Counted from the first letter of the stretch, positions 18,700 through 28,779 are shown. The stretch is DNA of 32,644 bases from Paracoccaceae bacterium (GCA_030065075.1 JASJDQ010000027.1:1-32644), one strand, 5' to 3'. The notes: generated by a model not told the origin, from the letters alone. Numbers and translations are program-made.

Positions 18700-20997
18700 G
18701 TGGCCACTCGCCAATTGCGCGCTTTGGGTCCGGATCCGACCCTTTTGACAGATGACCAACGCTTGTGGGTGCTGGCCGGCGCGCTTGGTTTGTTCGCGCT
18801 GGCTTTTGCAATGCCGGTTGAGGCTTTGAGGCCGTTTTTCCTTGGGGCATCTGCTGGGTTGTTTGCGCTATCGGGGCTGGTTTTGGTGCTCCGGATTGCA
18901 TCGCGGCTGAAGCGGCGCAGTCTGCCCGGCGGCTTGAAAGCCCGGATGGAGAACGCCTCGGTCATCTCCTTTCTGACGGATGATCAGGGGCGACTTCTGG
19001 GTGGCAACACCCATGCACGCGCTTTCGGGCTGACCGATGTGGGGATCACGGTTGCGCGGGCCTTGGCGCAGGTTTCGATCGACCCAGAGGTGGCCGTCGA
19101 TCAGCTTATGCGGACAGTGCTGGACGAAGGCGTAGCAGAGACGAGGTTTGGTCTGACGGACCATGGCGCGCGCTTGCACGTGACCCTTGCCGAGCGGGGG
19201 TATTTTCTGTGGACGCTGATTGATGGCGGTCTGGACGAAGACCTGGCAATTCTGACAGTGACGCCCGACGGGTGCCAGTTGAATGCGGCCGCAGGCGTTC
19301 TTTTGGGGGAGGCGCCGCGACCGCTTGGTGAAATCGTGCAGGATCTGCCGCTGCGGCGCGCCGGGCGTCACACTTTGCAGACGGCCTCTGGTGAAACGGT
19401 GCTGGCGCGTCTGGTCGAGTTGCAGAGCTTTGGCGATGTGATCGAATACGCGGTTGTGCCCGAACCAGATGCGCCGCTGGCTGCGCTTTTGCCGTCGCAG
19501 GCCTTTCAGGCCGATGCCGATCTTTTGAGCAGCCTGCCGGTGCCGATGCTGAAGATCAGGGCCGATGGCACCCTTCTGGAGGTGAACGCCGAAGCGCGAT
19601 CTATCCTGTCGCTGAAAGAGGGTGCCTTGCCGCCGCTCTTTGAGCTTGTCGAGGGCATGGGCCGTCCGATTGCCGATTGGATCGCCGATGCGGCCGCCGG
19701 GCGGGGCCTCTTGAAGCCCGAGATCGTGCGCGCGGTGATCCCGGGCCAGGAGCTTTACCTGCAGATCACGCTAGGCCAGATGGTCGAGGCGGGCGAGGTT
19801 GTGCTGGTCGCAATCCTGAACGATGCGACAGAGTTGAAGACGCTGGAGGCACAATTCGTCCAAAGCCAGAAGATGCAGGCTATTGGGCAATTGGCCGGTG
19901 GGGTCGCGCATGACTTCAACAACCTGCTGACCGCGATCAGCGGGCATTGCGATCTATTGCTTCTGCGCCATGACGCGGGTGATCCGGATTATGCGGATCT
20001 GATCCAGATCAGTCAGAACGCCAACCGTGCAGCAAGCCTTGTGGGTCAATTGCTGGCATTTTCACGGAAGCAGAATCTGAAGCCGCAAGCACTCGATCTG
20101 CGCGACACGATGGTCGATCTGGTGCATCTTCTGAACCGGTTGATCGGCGAGCGCATCCAACTTGAGGTGACCCATGCGCCGGGACCGCAGATCATCCGGG
20201 CCGACCGACGCCAGTTGGAGCAGGTGATCGTCAATCTGGTGGTGAATGCGCGCGACGCCATGCCCGATGGTGGCAAGATCATTGTCGAGACGCGGACAGA
20301 GTATCTGGAAGACGAGGTTTCGCGGGATCGCGCGCGGCTGACACCGGGCGACTACGTGGTGATCGAGGTAACCGACAGCGGGACAGGTATTCCGCCCGAG
20401 GCCATGGCGAAGATCTTCGAGCCGTTCTTCACCACCAAGAAGACGGGCGAGGGCACCGGTCTGGGGCTGTCGACCGCCTACGGCATCGTGAAGCAGACCG
20501 GCGGGTATATCTTCGTCAAGAGTGAGCTGGGCGAGGGGACGACCTTCAGCCTGTACTTCCCGGCAAGCGAAACGGTCGAGGCACCGGAGGTCGAGAGCGA
20601 GGTGCCCAGCGCGACAGTCTCGACCAGCCGTGTGGATGGCGCGATCCTGCTGGTCGAGGATGAAGCGCCGGTCAGGGCCTTTGCCTGCCGGGCACTCAGG
20701 CTTCGGGGTTACAATGTGATCGAGGCTTCGAATGCCGAAGAGGCGCTTGAGATCCTGGAAGACAAGGCGTTGCAAATCGATCTGTTTGTGACGGATGTGA
20801 TCATGCCGGGGATGGATGGGCCGACTTGGGTGCGACGTGCCTTGAAGGACAGACCGGACACGAGCGTTGTTTTCATGTCGGGATATGCCGAAGAAGGTCG
20901 CGCCGAGAAGCAGGCGCGCATTCCCAACTCGGACTTCCTGCCAAAGCCTTTCTCGTTACAGCAGTTGACCGCCTTGGTTCAGGAGAAGCTGCAGTAG
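18700..20997 (+). CDS. cckA: Cell-cycle hybrid histidine kinase CckA
   Basis: A 765-residue membrane-bound hybrid kinase that heads the CckA-ChpT-CtrA phosphorelay of alphaproteobacteria. Two hydrophobic helices (about 22-40 and 45-66) anchor it, followed by PAS-like sensory regions (about 85-375). The kinase core has [21 protein letters not shown] with His404, the N-box around Asn512-Asn516, DSGTGI (559-564) and GTGLGLS (585-591). The C-terminal receiver domain (about 648-765) has Asp654, phosphoacceptor Asp699 and Lys749. Architecture and length match CckA. The GTG start is supported by AGGAGA (18689-18694). In Rhodobacterales CckA-CtrA commonly governs motility and gene-transfer-agent expression rather than being essential; that is family knowledge, not seen here. 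Confidence 0.93.
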   Translation: MATRQLRALGPDPTLLTDDQRLWVLAGALGLFALAFAMPVEALRPFFLGASAGLFALSGLVLVLRIASRLKRRSLPGGLKARMENASVISFLTDDQGRLLGGNTHARAFGLTDVGITVARALAQVSIDPEVAVDQLMRTVLDEGVAETRFGLTDHGARLHVTLAERGYFLWTLIDGGLDEDLAILTVTPDGCQLNAAAGVLLGEAPRPLGEIVQDLPLRRAGRHTLQTASGETVLARLVELQSFGDVIEYAVVPEPDAPLAALLPSQAFQADADLLSSLPVPMLKIRADGTLLEVNAEARSILSLKEGALPPLFELVEGMGRPIADWIADAAAGRGLLKPEIVRAVIPGQELYLQITLGQMVEAGEVVLVAILNDATELKTLEAQFVQSQKMQAIGQLAGGVAHDFNNLLTAISGHCDLLLLRHDAGDPDYADLIQISQNANRAASLVGQLLAFSRKQNLKPQALDLRDTMVDLVHLLNRLIGERIQLEVTHAPGPQIIRADRRQLEQVIVNLVVNARDAMPDGGKIIVETRTEYLEDEVSRDRARLTPGDYVVIEVTDSGTGIPPEAMAKIFEPFFTTKKTGEGTGLGLSTAYGIVKQTGGYIFVKSELGEGTTFSLYFPASETVEAPEVESEVPSATVSTSRVDGAILLVEDEAPVRAFACRALRLRGYNVIEASNAEEALEILEDKALQIDLFVTDVIMPGMDGPTWVRRALKDRPDTSVVFMSGYAEEGRAEKQARIPNSDFLPKPFSLQQLTALVQEKLQ

Positions 20998-21129
20998 ACA
21001 GCTACGAGCCGACTGCGGCCGTACGGGCTTTGCCGGTGACTTTTGCGGATAAACTGCAAAATGTGCCTCTGATGGTAACGGCCTGTTAAGATCGAATTTT
21101 CATACAATGTGCCAGAAATCCGTTGCAAT

Positions 21130-21144
21130 GTTCTCTGTTTGGTC
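21130..21144. promoter_or_regulatory. Possible second, imperfect LexA site
   Basis: GTTC-N7-GGTC reads on the minus strand as GACC-N7-GAAC, one base from the consensus GAAC-N7-GAAC. Its spacer (AAACAGA) resembles that of the perfect box 16 bases downstream (ACAAAGA). A TTGCAA -35-like box at 21123-21128 overlaps its upstream side. It may be a cooperative or vestigial operator. Confidence 0.35.
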
Positions 21145-21159
21145 CCATAGAGGGTGCAA

Positions 21160-21174
21160 GAACACAAAGAGAAC
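21160..21174. promoter_or_regulatory. LexA (SOS) box of recA
   Basis: GAACACAAAGAGAAC fits the alphaproteobacterial LexA-binding direct repeat GAAC-N7-GAAC exactly. It ends 50 bases before the recA start codon, inside or just after the expected promoter, so LexA should repress recA until DNA damage. Confidence 0.9.
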
Positions 21175-21224
21175 ACGAGCAGCATTGCCGCCTTGTCGCG
21201 GCTGTGGAATAAGGAACAGGACTA

Positions 21225-22304
21225 ATGGGTGCAGCAGAACTTCTGGACATGACCTCGAAGGCAGGAAGCGAAAAGCAAAAAGCGCTGGATTCGGCGCTGG
21301 CACAGATCGAGCGGCAATTCGGCAAAGGCTCGATCATGAAGCTCGGGGGCGAAAACGTGATCCCCGAGATCGAGGCGACCTCGACCGGGTCGCTTGGCCT
21401 CGATATTGCGCTCGGCATCGGTGGCCTGCCGAAAGGCCGGATCATCGAGATTTATGGACCCGAATCCTCCGGTAAGACCACGTTGACGCTGCATGCGGTG
21501 GCGGAAGAGCAGAAGAAAGGCGGCGTTTGCGCCTTTGTCGATGCGGAGCATGCACTCGACCCGATGTATGCAAAGAAGCTGGGTGTGAACCTGGACGAGT
21601 TACTGATTTCCCAGCCGGACACGGGCGAGCAGGCCCTGGAGATCACGGATACATTGGTGCGTTCGGGCGCGGTGTCGATGGTGGTGGTCGATTCGGTTGC
21701 CGCGCTGACCCCGAAAAGCGAGCTTGAAGGCGACATGGGCGATTCCAGCGTCGGCGTGCACGCTCGCCTGATGAGCCAGGCGATGCGGAAGCTAACCGGC
21801 TCGATCGCGCGGTCAAACTGCATGGTCATCTTCATCAACCAGATCCGGATGAAGATCGGCGTCATGTTCGGCTCGCCCGAGACGACGACGGGCGGCAATG
21901 CGTTGAAATTCTATTCCTCCGTCCGGCTCGACATTCGGCGGATCGGTGCGATCAAGGACCGGGACGAGGTGGTGGGCAACACCACGCGCGTGAAGGTCGT
22001 GAAAAACAAGGTTGCGCCGCCTTTCAAGCAGGTCGAATTCGACATCATGTATGGCGAAGGCATCTCGAAACATGGCGAGTTGATCGACATGGGCGTGAAG
22101 GCCGGCGTCGTCGAGAAATCAGGCGCCTGGTTCAGCTATGGCGATGAGCGGATCGGGCAGGGGCGTGAGAACGCCAAGAATTTCCTGAAGGAGAACGCCG
22201 ACATCGCGCATGAGATCGAAGACAAGATTCGTGCGGCCCATGGACTGGACTTCGATACCGAGCCGGAAGCGGATGACGGCGAGGACGCGCTTCTGGAAGA
22301 TTGA
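21225..22304 (+). CDS. recA: Recombinase A
   Basis: RecA coats single-stranded DNA, catalyses homologous pairing and triggers LexA self-cleavage. The 359 residues are full length. Walker A is GPESSGKTT (78-86), and VVVDSVAAL is Walker [19 protein letters not shown] and [22 protein letters not shown] form the DNA-binding loop region. The acidic tail ending [10 protein letters not shown] is typical. The start at 21225 is preceded by AAGGAAC; a LexA box lies upstream at 21160-21174. The stop codon touches the first base of repeat copy B, whose GC-rich hairpins, together with the stronger hairpin at 22395-22424, probably end the transcript. Confidence 0.98.
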   Translation: MGAAELLDMTSKAGSEKQKALDSALAQIERQFGKGSIMKLGGENVIPEIEATSTGSLGLDIALGIGGLPKGRIIEIYGPESSGKTTLTLHAVAEEQKKGGVCAFVDAEHALDPMYAKKLGVNLDELLISQPDTGEQALEITDTLVRSGAVSMVVVDSVAALTPKSELEGDMGDSSVGVHARLMSQAMRKLTGSIARSNCMVIFINQIRMKIGVMFGSPETTTGGNALKFYSSVRLDIRRIGAIKDRDEVVGNTTRVKVVKNKVAPPFKQVEFDIMYGEGISKHGELIDMGVKAGVVEKSGAWFSYGDERIGQGRENAKNFLKENADIAHEIEDKIRAAHGLDFDTEPEADDGEDALLED

Positions 22305-22384
22305 TTGCGCCGCGCTTCGCGCGTCGCGGTAAGAGGGGGCTTTGCCCCCTCTTTGCTTTCAGCAAATTCACCCCCAGGATATTT
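22304..22384 (+). repeat. Dispersed structured repeat, copy B (three hairpins)
   Basis: The best-preserved copy. ATTGCGC is followed by hairpin 1, CGCGC-TTC-GCGCG (22311-22323), then GTCGC. Hairpin 2, AAGAGGGGGC-TTT-GCCCCCTCTT (22331-22353), leads directly into hairpin 3, TTTGCT-TTC-AGCAAA, which shares its two Ts (22352-22366). It ends with CCCCCAGGATATTT. Starting at the last base of the recA stop codon, hairpin 2 can also serve as a recA terminator. Confidence 0.75.
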
Positions 22385-22394
22385 CAGCCAAAAA

Positions 22395-22424
22395 GAAGAC
22401 GCCCCGGTTTCCCGAGGCGTCTTC
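22395..22424. terminator. Strong hairpin, likely bidirectional terminator after recA
   Basis: GAAGACGCC (22395-22403) pairs perfectly with GGCGTCTTC (22416-22424); inside, CGG pairs with CCG across TTTC, with a single C-A mismatch between the two stems. The 5' side is A-rich (CAAAAAGAAG) and the 3' side continues CGGATTTCTCC. It stands between the two inverted repeat copies B and C. Confidence 0.75.
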
Positions 22425-22505
22425 CGGATTTCTCCTTGGACGGTCATCGGCGCCCCCGCCTGTACCGTACAAATACTTTGACTCAAGCTTTCTTCCTTCT
22501 TGGTT

Positions 22506-22564
22506 AAAATATCCTCGGGGAGCGCACGAAGTGCGCGGGGGCAAGGCCCCTTGCGTCGCGCCGC
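22506..22564 (-). repeat. Dispersed structured repeat, copy C (inverted relative to B)
   Basis: Read on the minus strand it has hairpin 2 as GGGGC-CTT-GCCCC (22550-22538), hairpin 3 as GCGCAC-TTC-GTGCGC (22536-22522), and ends CCCGAGGATATTTT. Hairpin 1 is missing. The stem 3 sequence is unrelated to that of copy B, yet both have six pairs and a TTC loop. It lies 61 bases before the alaS start. Confidence 0.65.
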
Positions 22565-22625
22565 TTGAGGGTGGAGAGCGTTCGGGGTATTTGCGGAACC
22601 CGACCCATCTGATCGCGTGACGCCC

Positions 22626-25295
22626 ATGACAAGCCTGAATGACATCCGCTCGACTTTCCTGAGCTACTTTGAACGGAACGGCCACGAAGTGGTCGAGAGC
22701 TCGCCGCTGGTGCCGAGGAACGACCCGACGCTCATGTTCACCAATTCGGGCATGGTGCAGTTCAAGAACCTCTTCACAGGGCTCGAGAAGCGGGACTATG
22801 TGCGTGCAACGACCTCTCAGAAGTGCGTCCGTGCCGGAGGCAAACACAACGATCTGGACAATGTGGGCTATACGGCGCGGCATCATACGTTTTTCGAGAT
22901 GCTCGGCAACTTCAGCTTCGGTGATTATTTCAAGGCCGAGGCGATCCCCTATGCGTGGAACCTGATCACCGACGACTTCGCCATTCCGAAGGATCGGCTT
23001 TACGTCACCATCTATCATACCGATGACGAGGCCGCCGAGATCTGGCGGAAGGTCGGCGTACCGGAAGAGCGGATTATTCGCATCGCGACATCCGACAACT
23101 TCTGGCAGATGGGGCCGACGGGGCCTTGCGGGCCGTGCACCGAGATTTTCTATGACCACGGCGATCACATCTGGGGCGGGCCGCCGGGCAGCCCGGAGGA
23201 AGACGGCGACCGGTTCATCGAGATCTGGAACATCGTCTTCATGCAGAACGAGCAGTTCGAGGACGGCTCGATGGTCGAGCTCGAGATGCAGTCGATCGAC
23301 ACCGGCATGGGGCTGGAACGCATCGGCGCGCTCTTGCAGGGCAAGCACGACAATTACGACACCGACACGATGCGAGCGCTGATCGAGGCCTCGGCCAACG
23401 CCACGTCGACGGATGTCGAAGGCGATCACAACGTGCACCATCGGGTGATCGCGGATCATCTGCGGTCGACGTCGTTCCTGATTGCAGAGGGTGTTCTGCC
23501 GTCGAACGAGGGACGGGGCTATGTGCTGCGCCGGATCATGCGGCGCGCCATGCGGCATGCGCATTTGCTGGGCGCGAAGGACCCTGTCATGCACCGTCTG
23601 GTGCCCGCGCTTATTGCCGAGATGGGGGCCGCGTATCCCGAACTGGGGCGCGGCAAGGCGCTGATCGAAGAGACGCTTCTGGCTGAAGAGACCCGCTTCA
23701 AGGCGACGCTCGATCGGGGGCTGTCGTTGCTGGACGAGGCTGTTACCGGCCTGAGCGAAGGTGGCGAATTGCCAGGCGAGACGGCTTTCAAGCTTTATGA
23801 CACCTATGGCTTCCCGCTGGACCTGACGCAGGATGCGCTGCGCGAGCGGGGTCTGACGGTCGACACGGGTGGCTTCGATGCCGCCATGGAGGATCAGAAA
23901 GCCAAGGCACGCGCCGCCTGGGCGGGCTCTGGCGAGGCCGCGGATGCGGCGGTGTGGTTCGACCTTGCCGAAGCGCATGGGGCCACGGAGTTCCTGGGCT
24001 ATGAGACCGAGAAGGCGGAAGGCCAGGTGCTGGCGGTCGTCTTGGATGGTGCACGTGTCGACGAGGTCGGCGAAGGCGGCGAGGCCTGGGTGATCACCAA
24101 CCAGACGCCGTTTTATGGCGAGGCGGGCGGTCAGGTCGGCGACGAGGGGTGGCTGCGTTCGATCGAGGACCATGACATTCACGGCGCCATTCTGGACACG
24201 CGGCGGTTCGCTGGTGGCAGGATTTTCGCACATCTTTTCAAGCCGGAAGCGGGCACACTTAAAGTCGGTTCGCCGGTGCGCCTGGAGGTCAATCACGCAC
24301 GCCGTACCGATATTCGCGCCAATCACTCGGCCACGCATCTGTTGCACGAGGCGTTGCGGCAGGCTCTGGGTGAGCACGTCGCACAGCGTGGGTCGCTCAA
24401 TGCGCCGGATCGGCTGCGGTTCGATTTCAGCCATCAGAAGGCGCTGTCGCTGGAAGAGTTGAAACGGGTCGAGGAAGAGGTGAATGCCTATATCCGCCAG
24501 AACACGCCCGTCGAGACGCGGATCATGACGCCCGATGACGCCCGGGCGATCGGCGCGCAGGCGCTGTTCGGTGAGAAATACGGTGACGAGGTGCGGGTTG
24601 TCTCGATGGGTCGCGCGTCAACCGGCAAGGGCGCGGAGGGCGAGACCTATTCGATCGAGCTTTGCGGTGGCACCCACGTCGCGCGGACCGGCGACATCGG
24701 GGTCTTCGTGACGCTTGGCGACAGTGCTTCTTCGGCCGGGGTGCGCCGGATCGAGGCGCTTACGGGGAATGCGGCATTCCAGTATCTCTCGGCGCAGGAC
24801 CATCGCTTGGCCGAAGTGGCTTTGGCGCTGAAGGCGCAGCCGGGCGAGGTTGCCGACCGTGTGAAGGCGCTGATGGCCGAGCGCAAGGACCTGGCGGCCG
24901 AGGTGGCTGACCTCAGGCGTCAGTTGGCGCTGTCCGGTGGCGGTGGCACGGGGCAGGCGGTGGCCGAGCAGGTGAACGGCGTTGCGTTCCTGGGTCAGGC
25001 ACTTAGTGGTGTCTCGGGCAAAGACCTGCCGGCACTTATCGACGAGCACAAGGCGCGTCTGGGCTCGGGTGTCGTGTTGCTGATTGCGGACGCGGGCGGC
25101 AAGGCTGCAGTGGCGGCCGGTGTGACGGACGACCTGACCGAAAAGCTGTCCGCGGTCGATATCGTGCGGACGGCAGTCGTAGCGGTCGGTGGCAAGGGCG
25201 GCGGCGGTCGTGCGGATATGGCGCAGGGTGGAGGTCCGGATGCTTCACAAGCCGAGGCCGCGATCGCAGGCGTGCGCGAGCTTTTGGCCGGTTAG
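22626..25295 (+). CDS. alaS: Alanyl-tRNA synthetase
   Basis: Charges tRNA-Ala and clears mischarged Ser/Gly. The 889 residues (from ATG 22626) are full length. The class II catalytic part is at the N terminus ([21 protein letters not shown] and [19 protein letters not shown]). The editing domain has the zinc motif [12 protein letters not shown] (HxxxH) and, about 110 residues later, [11 protein letters not shown] (CxxxH). The last 170 residues form the coiled-coil and C-Ala region, ending in [16 protein letters not shown] at 22617 is in frame, but [12 protein letters not shown] matches the usual AlaS start better. No good Shine-Dalgarno is visible. Transcription probably begins in the recA-alaS gap near repeat copy C. 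Confidence 0.96.
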   Translation: MTSLNDIRSTFLSYFERNGHEVVESSPLVPRNDPTLMFTNSGMVQFKNLFTGLEKRDYVRATTSQKCVRAGGKHNDLDNVGYTARHHTFFEMLGNFSFGDYFKAEAIPYAWNLITDDFAIPKDRLYVTIYHTDDEAAEIWRKVGVPEERIIRIATSDNFWQMGPTGPCGPCTEIFYDHGDHIWGGPPGSPEEDGDRFIEIWNIVFMQNEQFEDGSMVELEMQSIDTGMGLERIGALLQGKHDNYDTDTMRALIEASANATSTDVEGDHNVHHRVIADHLRSTSFLIAEGVLPSNEGRGYVLRRIMRRAMRHAHLLGAKDPVMHRLVPALIAEMGAAYPELGRGKALIEETLLAEETRFKATLDRGLSLLDEAVTGLSEGGELPGETAFKLYDTYGFPLDLTQDALRERGLTVDTGGFDAAMEDQKAKARAAWAGSGEAADAAVWFDLAEAHGATEFLGYETEKAEGQVLAVVLDGARVDEVGEGGEAWVITNQTPFYGEAGGQVGDEGWLRSIEDHDIHGAILDTRRFAGGRIFAHLFKPEAGTLKVGSPVRLEVNHARRTDIRANHSATHLLHEALRQALGEHVAQRGSLNAPDRLRFDFSHQKALSLEELKRVEEEVNAYIRQNTPVETRIMTPDDARAIGAQALFGEKYGDEVRVVSMGRASTGKGAEGETYSIELCGGTHVARTGDIGVFVTLGDSASSAGVRRIEALTGNAAFQYLSAQDHRLAEVALALKAQPGEVADRVKALMAERKDLAAEVADLRRQLALSGGGGTGQAVAEQVNGVAFLGQALSGVSGKDLPALIDEHKARLGSGVVLLIADAGGKAAVAAGVTDDLTEKLSAVDIVRTAVVAVGGKGGGGRADMAQGGGPDASQAEAAIAGVRELLAG

Positions 25296-25369
25296 GGGCC
25301 GTCGGACGGCGTACGCACTGGCGGAGACCGATTTCAACGATCGAGATCGGCAAATGGAAAGAGGATAGG

Positions 25370-25657
25370 ATGGGTGCTCTTTGGATTGCGCATGTCGATG
25401 TGACGGACACCGAAAAATACGATGCTTACATTAAGGTGGCCTCGGTGGTGATCCCGGATCACGGCGGGAGATTCATTGCCCGTGGTGGCCGGGTCGTTCA
25501 TTTCGAAGGGCTTGCGCGCAAGCGAAATGTCGTGGCGCGTTTCCCTTCGGTCGAAGCGGCGGAGGCCGCTTATAACGACCCGCGTTATCAGGAGGCCGTC
25601 AAGCTTGCCAAGGCTGGATCGACGCGGGAAGTGATGGTCGTCGAGACAGACGAGTGA
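25370..25657 (+). CDS. DUF1330 family protein
   Basis: A small cytoplasmic protein of 95 residues. The pattern LWIAHVDVTDTEKYDAYIKVA, GGRFIARGG, FPSVEAAEAAYNDPRYQEA is that of the DUF1330 family, which adopts a ferredoxin-like dimeric alpha-beta barrel fold; no reaction is established for the family. AGAGGA (25360-25365) precedes the ATG. It follows alaS by 74 bases and may be co-transcribed with it. Repeat copy D fills the gap to the MOSC gene. Confidence 0.9.
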   Translation: MGALWIAHVDVTDTEKYDAYIKVASVVIPDHGGRFIARGGRVVHFEGLARKRNVVARFPSVEAAEAAYNDPRYQEAVKLAKAGSTREVMVVETDE

Positions 25658-25662
25658 CGGAT

Positions 25663-25765
25663 ATTGCGCCGGGCTTTGCCCGTCGCGGTGCGATGGGAGG
25701 CGCTGCCGCCCTCTTGGCCTGGCGGCCAATTCACCCTCCGGGATATTTCCGGGTCGATGGAGGAC
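25663..25765 (+). repeat. Dispersed structured repeat, copy D
   Basis: ATTGCGCC, then hairpin 1 GGGC-TTT-GCCC (25671-25681), GTCGC, hairpin 2 GAGGCG-CTGC-CGCCCTC with one bulge, hairpin 3 TTGGCC-TGGC-GGCCAA (25714-25729), and CCCTCCGGGATATTT. It then continues GGGTCGATGGAGG, shared with copy E. GGAGGA at 25759-25764 is the only ribosome binding site available to the TTG-started MOSC gene. Confidence 0.7.
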
Positions 25766-25769
25766 GGTT

Positions 25770-26243
25770 TTGATCACCTTGACGGAATTGCAGGGGCGAT
25801 TTGCGGCCCCGGGCCGGGTCGAGGCGGTTTGGCTGCGTCGCGCGCGCAATGCGCCCATGGTGCAGGTCGAAAGCGTCGCCGTGTCGGATAGCGGGCTGGA
25901 CGGCGACCGGGCGCGCGCGGGAAAGCGCGCTGTCAGTCTGATCCAGGCCGAGCATTTGCCGGTCATTGCGGCTCTCGCGGGGCTGGAAGTCATTGATCCG
26001 TCCGTGCTTCGGAGGAACATCGTGGTCTCGGGCCTGAACCTTGGGGCTTTTCGGGGCAAGGCTCTTCAAGTGGGCACGGTCGTTTTGGAGCTGACGGTGC
26101 CTTGCCATCCATGTTCCAAGATGGAGGCGGTTCTGGGGCATGGGGCCTATACCGCAATGCGAGGGCACGGCGGTATGTGTGCCAGCGTAAAGGTGCCGGG
26201 GAGGATCGCCAGCGGGGATACGGTTCTGCCGTTTCTTGGCTAG
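25770..26243 (+). CDS. MOSC domain protein (TTG start)
   Basis: A 157-residue stand-alone MOSC domain protein of the molybdenum-cofactor sulfurase C-terminal/YiiM-like kind, which generally bind molybdenum cofactor or sulfur ligands. GRVEAVWLR, SGLDGDRARAGKRAVSLIQAEHL, RRNIVVSGLNL and VPCHPCSKMEAVLG appear in the family order, with the conserved cysteines in CHPC. The start is TTG at 25770, five bases after GGAGGA; the next in-frame ATG (about residue 30) would remove the first strand. The ribosome binding site belongs to repeat copy D. The stop codon overlaps that of the converging HExxH gene in the four bases CTAG. The physiological partner is unknown. Confidence 0.83.
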   Translation: MITLTELQGRFAAPGRVEAVWLRRARNAPMVQVESVAVSDSGLDGDRARAGKRAVSLIQAEHLPVIAALAGLEVIDPSVLRRNIVVSGLNLGAFRGKALQVGTVVLELTVPCHPCSKMEAVLGHGAYTAMRGHGGMCASVKVPGRIASGDTVLPFLG

Positions 26244-26914
26244 AGCGGTTCCATGTCAAAGAAGATGTCACCGTTCATGATGAACGAGAGATAGCCGCAG
26301 GGGTCGGGGCGCGACTGGAAATGCAGCCAGGCCGATTTCGCGAACCTGTCGGGCGCCATGAAATAGATCATGGCGGAGAACCCGGCGCTGCTTGGCTTGC
26401 TTTTGAGCGTGACTTCCTTGCCGAAGCGTTCCTGCTCTTCGGGAGGAAGCGAGCGGACCTGCATCGCGTAAGCCGCGTATTCGCTACTGGCGACGCAGGA
26501 GGAGAAGGGGCATTTGACCTTGTCATAGGCCGCGTGCGTCAACTCATGCACCATTACGCTGTTCCAGAACGGCAATTCCGAGACGCCGGCGAAGGCGCTG
26601 TCTGGCAGGCGGGCACGCGCCATTGCCTTGGGCGAAAGCAGAGTGATCTGATTTTCGCCGCAATGATAGACGCCAAGACAAGGATTCAGCGTGCCTTCGA
26701 TTTCGTCGACGACCGTGATTTCGATCGGGGTGTCCAGAGTGATCCCGCAACTGAGAAGCTCTCGCCGCCCAGCCGCGGCACTCTCGCAAGTGCGCGCGAT
26801 GAGGTCCGGGGTTTCCGCCTCAACGCGAAAGAGCGGGTCTGCGCATTGCAGTGGCTCGGCGAAGGCGAAGGACGCGGTTGTAAGTGAAAGAGTTAAAAGG
26901 GCCGTAAAACGCAT
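26240..26914 (-). CDS. Secreted cysteine-rich protein with HExxH zinc-protease motif
   Basis: A 224-residue exported protein whose family I do not recognise. MRFTALLTLSLTTASFAFA is a clear signal peptide, cut near residue 19. HELTH at 123-127 is an HExxH metallopeptidase motif, and Glu145 in SSEYAAYAMQ, 18 residues on, is in the place of the third zinc ligand of gluzincins. Eight cysteines (24, 43, 56, 79, 85, 135, 140 and one near 213) suggest disulfides in the periplasm. The start at 26914 is preceded by AAGGTG; a longer start at 26944 would spoil the signal peptide. It lies 44 bases downstream of typA on the same strand and may share its transcript. Peptidase activity is inferred. Confidence 0.78.
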   Translation of the reverse strand: MRFTALLTLSLTTASFAFAEPLQCADPLFRVEAETPDLIARTCESAAAGRRELLSCGITLDTPIEITVVDEIEGTLNPCLGVYHCGENQITLLSPKAMARARLPDSAFAGVSELPFWNSVMVHELTHAAYDKVKCPFSSCVASSEYAAYAMQVRSLPPEEQERFGKEVTLKSKPSSAGFSAMIYFMAPDRFAKSAWLHFQSRPDPCGYLSFIMNGDIFFDMEPL

Positions 26915-26958
26915 GCCCACACCTTGTCGAATGCGCTTTGCCAATTCAATGCGTCAGA

Positions 26959-28779
26959 TCAAGCGGCGCTGCGGGCGGCCCGCTTCCGTTCGTGCGGGTC
27001 GAGGTGTCGCTTGCGAAGGCGAATGGCGTTCGGCGTGACCTCGACAAGCTCGTCGTCGTCGATGTAGGCGATGGCCTCTTCGAGGCTGAGCCGCACGGGC
27101 GGGGTCAGGACTACGGCGTCGTCCTTGCCGGATGCGCGGACGTTGGTCAGTTTCTTGCCCTTCAAGGGGTTCACTTCCAGGTCATTGTCGCGGCTGTGTT
27201 CGCCGATGATCATGCCCTGATAGACCTGTTCCTGAGCGCCGATGAACATGCGGCCGCGTTCTTCGAGGTTGAAAAGCGCATAGGCCACGCTGGTGCCGTC
27301 TTCCATCGAGATGAGCACACCGGCGCGGCGGCCGGGGATCGCGCCCTTGTGGGGCGCGTGGCCGTGGAAGACACGGTTCAAGACGCCTGTGCCGCGGGTG
27401 TCTGTCAGGAATTCGCCGTGGTAACCGATGAGGCCGCGGGAGGGCACATGGGCGACGATCCGCGTCTTGCCGGTGCCTGCGGGCTTCATCTCGACCAACT
27501 CGCCCTTGCGGGGGCCGGTGAGTTTTTCAATCACCGCGCCGGTGTGGTCGTCATCGACGTCGATGGTAACTTCCTCGATGGGTTCTAGGCGCTGGCCGTC
27601 TACTTCACGGAAGATGACCTGAGGCCGCGAAATCGAAAGCTCGAAGCCTTCGCGACGCATGTTCTCGATCAGGACACCCATCTGGAGTTCGCCACGTCCC
27701 GAGACCTCGAAGGCCTCGCCGCCGGGCGTGTCGGCAACACGGATGGCGACGTTACTTTCGGCTTCTTTCATCAACCGGTCGCGGATGACGCGGCTTTGCA
27801 CTTTTTTGCCTTCGCGGCCCGCAAGCGGGCTGTCGTTGATGCCGAAGGTCACGGAAATAGTCGGTGGATCAATGGGTTGGGCCGATATTGGGTCATCTAT
27901 GGCAAGCGCCGAAATGGTGTCGGCCACGGTGGCCTTGGACATGCCCGCGATCGAGACGATGTCACCCGCTTCCGCTTCGTCGATGGGTTGTTGCGACAGG
28001 CCGCGGAAGGCAAGGATCTTGGTGACGCGGAACTGCTCAAGCTTCTCGCCCAGGCGGCTGATGGCCTGCACGGTGGCGCCGGTCTTGAGTGTGCCGGATT
28101 CGACACGCCCCGTCAGCAGGCGGCCGAGGTAGGGATCGGCGGCGAGCGTCGTGGCAAGCATCTGGAAGTCCTCGCCTTTACGGGACTGCTGGCGCGGGCC
28201 GGCGACGTGGTTCACGACCAGATCGAAGAGCGCCGAGAGGTCCTTCCGAGGGCCGTCCAGTTCGGCATCGGCCCAGCCGGAGCGGCCGGACGCGTAGAGG
28301 TGCGGGAAGTCGAGTTGGTCTTCGTTGGCGTCCAAGGCGGCAAAGAGATCAAAGACTTCGTCCAGTGCCCGGTCGGGTTCGGCGTCCGGTTTGTCGACCT
28401 TGTTCAGCACCACGATGGGGCGAAGGCCGAGGGCCAGCGCCTTGGAGGTGACGAACTTGGTCTGGGGCATCGGGCCTTCGGCGGCATCCACCAGCAAGAC
28501 CACACCATCGACCATGGAGAGGATGCGTTCGACTTCGCCGCCGAAATCCGCATGGCCGGGCGTATCGACGATGTTGATGCGCGTGCCTTTCCATTCGACA
28601 GAGGTGGCCTTGGCCAGGATGGTGATGCCGCGTTCGCGTTCCAAGTCATTGGAATCCATGGCACGTTCCGCCACGGCTTCGCCTTGGCGGAAGGCGCCGG
28701 ACTGTTTCAGGAGTTCGTCGACGAGGGTTGTCTTGCCGTGGTCGACGTGAGCGATGATCGCGATGTTTCTGAGGTCCAT
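26959..28779 (-). CDS. typA: Ribosome-associated GTPase TypA/BipA
   Basis: A translational GTPase of 606 residues, full length, involved in 50S assembly and stress adaptation. G1 is AHVDHGKTT (10-18), the switch region has RERGITI (48-54), G3 is [11 protein letters not shown] (72-82) and G4 is NKVDK (126-130). Domains II, III and V and the TypA-specific C terminus ([25 protein letters not shown]) follow. The start [18 protein letters not shown] at 28779 has AAAGGGAT upstream; the frame stays open 28 codons further but reaches into repeat copy E. It heads a leftward transcript that may include the HExxH gene. Confidence 0.95.
   Translation of the reverse strand: MDLRNIAIIAHVDHGKTTLVDELLKQSGAFRQGEAVAERAMDSNDLERERGITILAKATSVEWKGTRINIVDTPGHADFGGEVERILSMVDGVVLLVDAAEGPMPQTKFVTSKALALGLRPIVVLNKVDKPDAEPDRALDEVFDLFAALDANEDQLDFPHLYASGRSGWADAELDGPRKDLSALFDLVVNHVAGPRQQSRKGEDFQMLATTLAADPYLGRLLTGRVESGTLKTGATVQAISRLGEKLEQFRVTKILAFRGLSQQPIDEAEAGDIVSIAGMSKATVADTISALAIDDPISAQPIDPPTISVTFGINDSPLAGREGKKVQSRVIRDRLMKEAESNVAIRVADTPGGEAFEVSGRGELQMGVLIENMRREGFELSISRPQVIFREVDGQRLEPIEEVTIDVDDDHTGAVIEKLTGPRKGELVEMKPAGTGKTRIVAHVPSRGLIGYHGEFLTDTRGTGVLNRVFHGHAPHKGAIPGRRAGVLISMEDGTSVAYALFNLEERGRMFIGAQEQVYQGMIIGEHSRDNDLEVNPLKGKKLTNVRASGKDDAVVLTPPVRLSLEEAIAYIDDDELVEVTPNAIRLRKRHLDPHERKRAARSAA

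Noticed and set aside
22304-22564. Insertion sequence bounded by the inverted copies B and C
   Set aside because: The space between holds only a terminator-like hairpin and about 80 bases with no transposase; other copies occur singly.
22368-24434. Minus-strand open frame of 688 codons opposite alaS
   Set aside because: Low-complexity His/Arg-rich translation with no domain pattern; the plus strand encodes complete AlaS.
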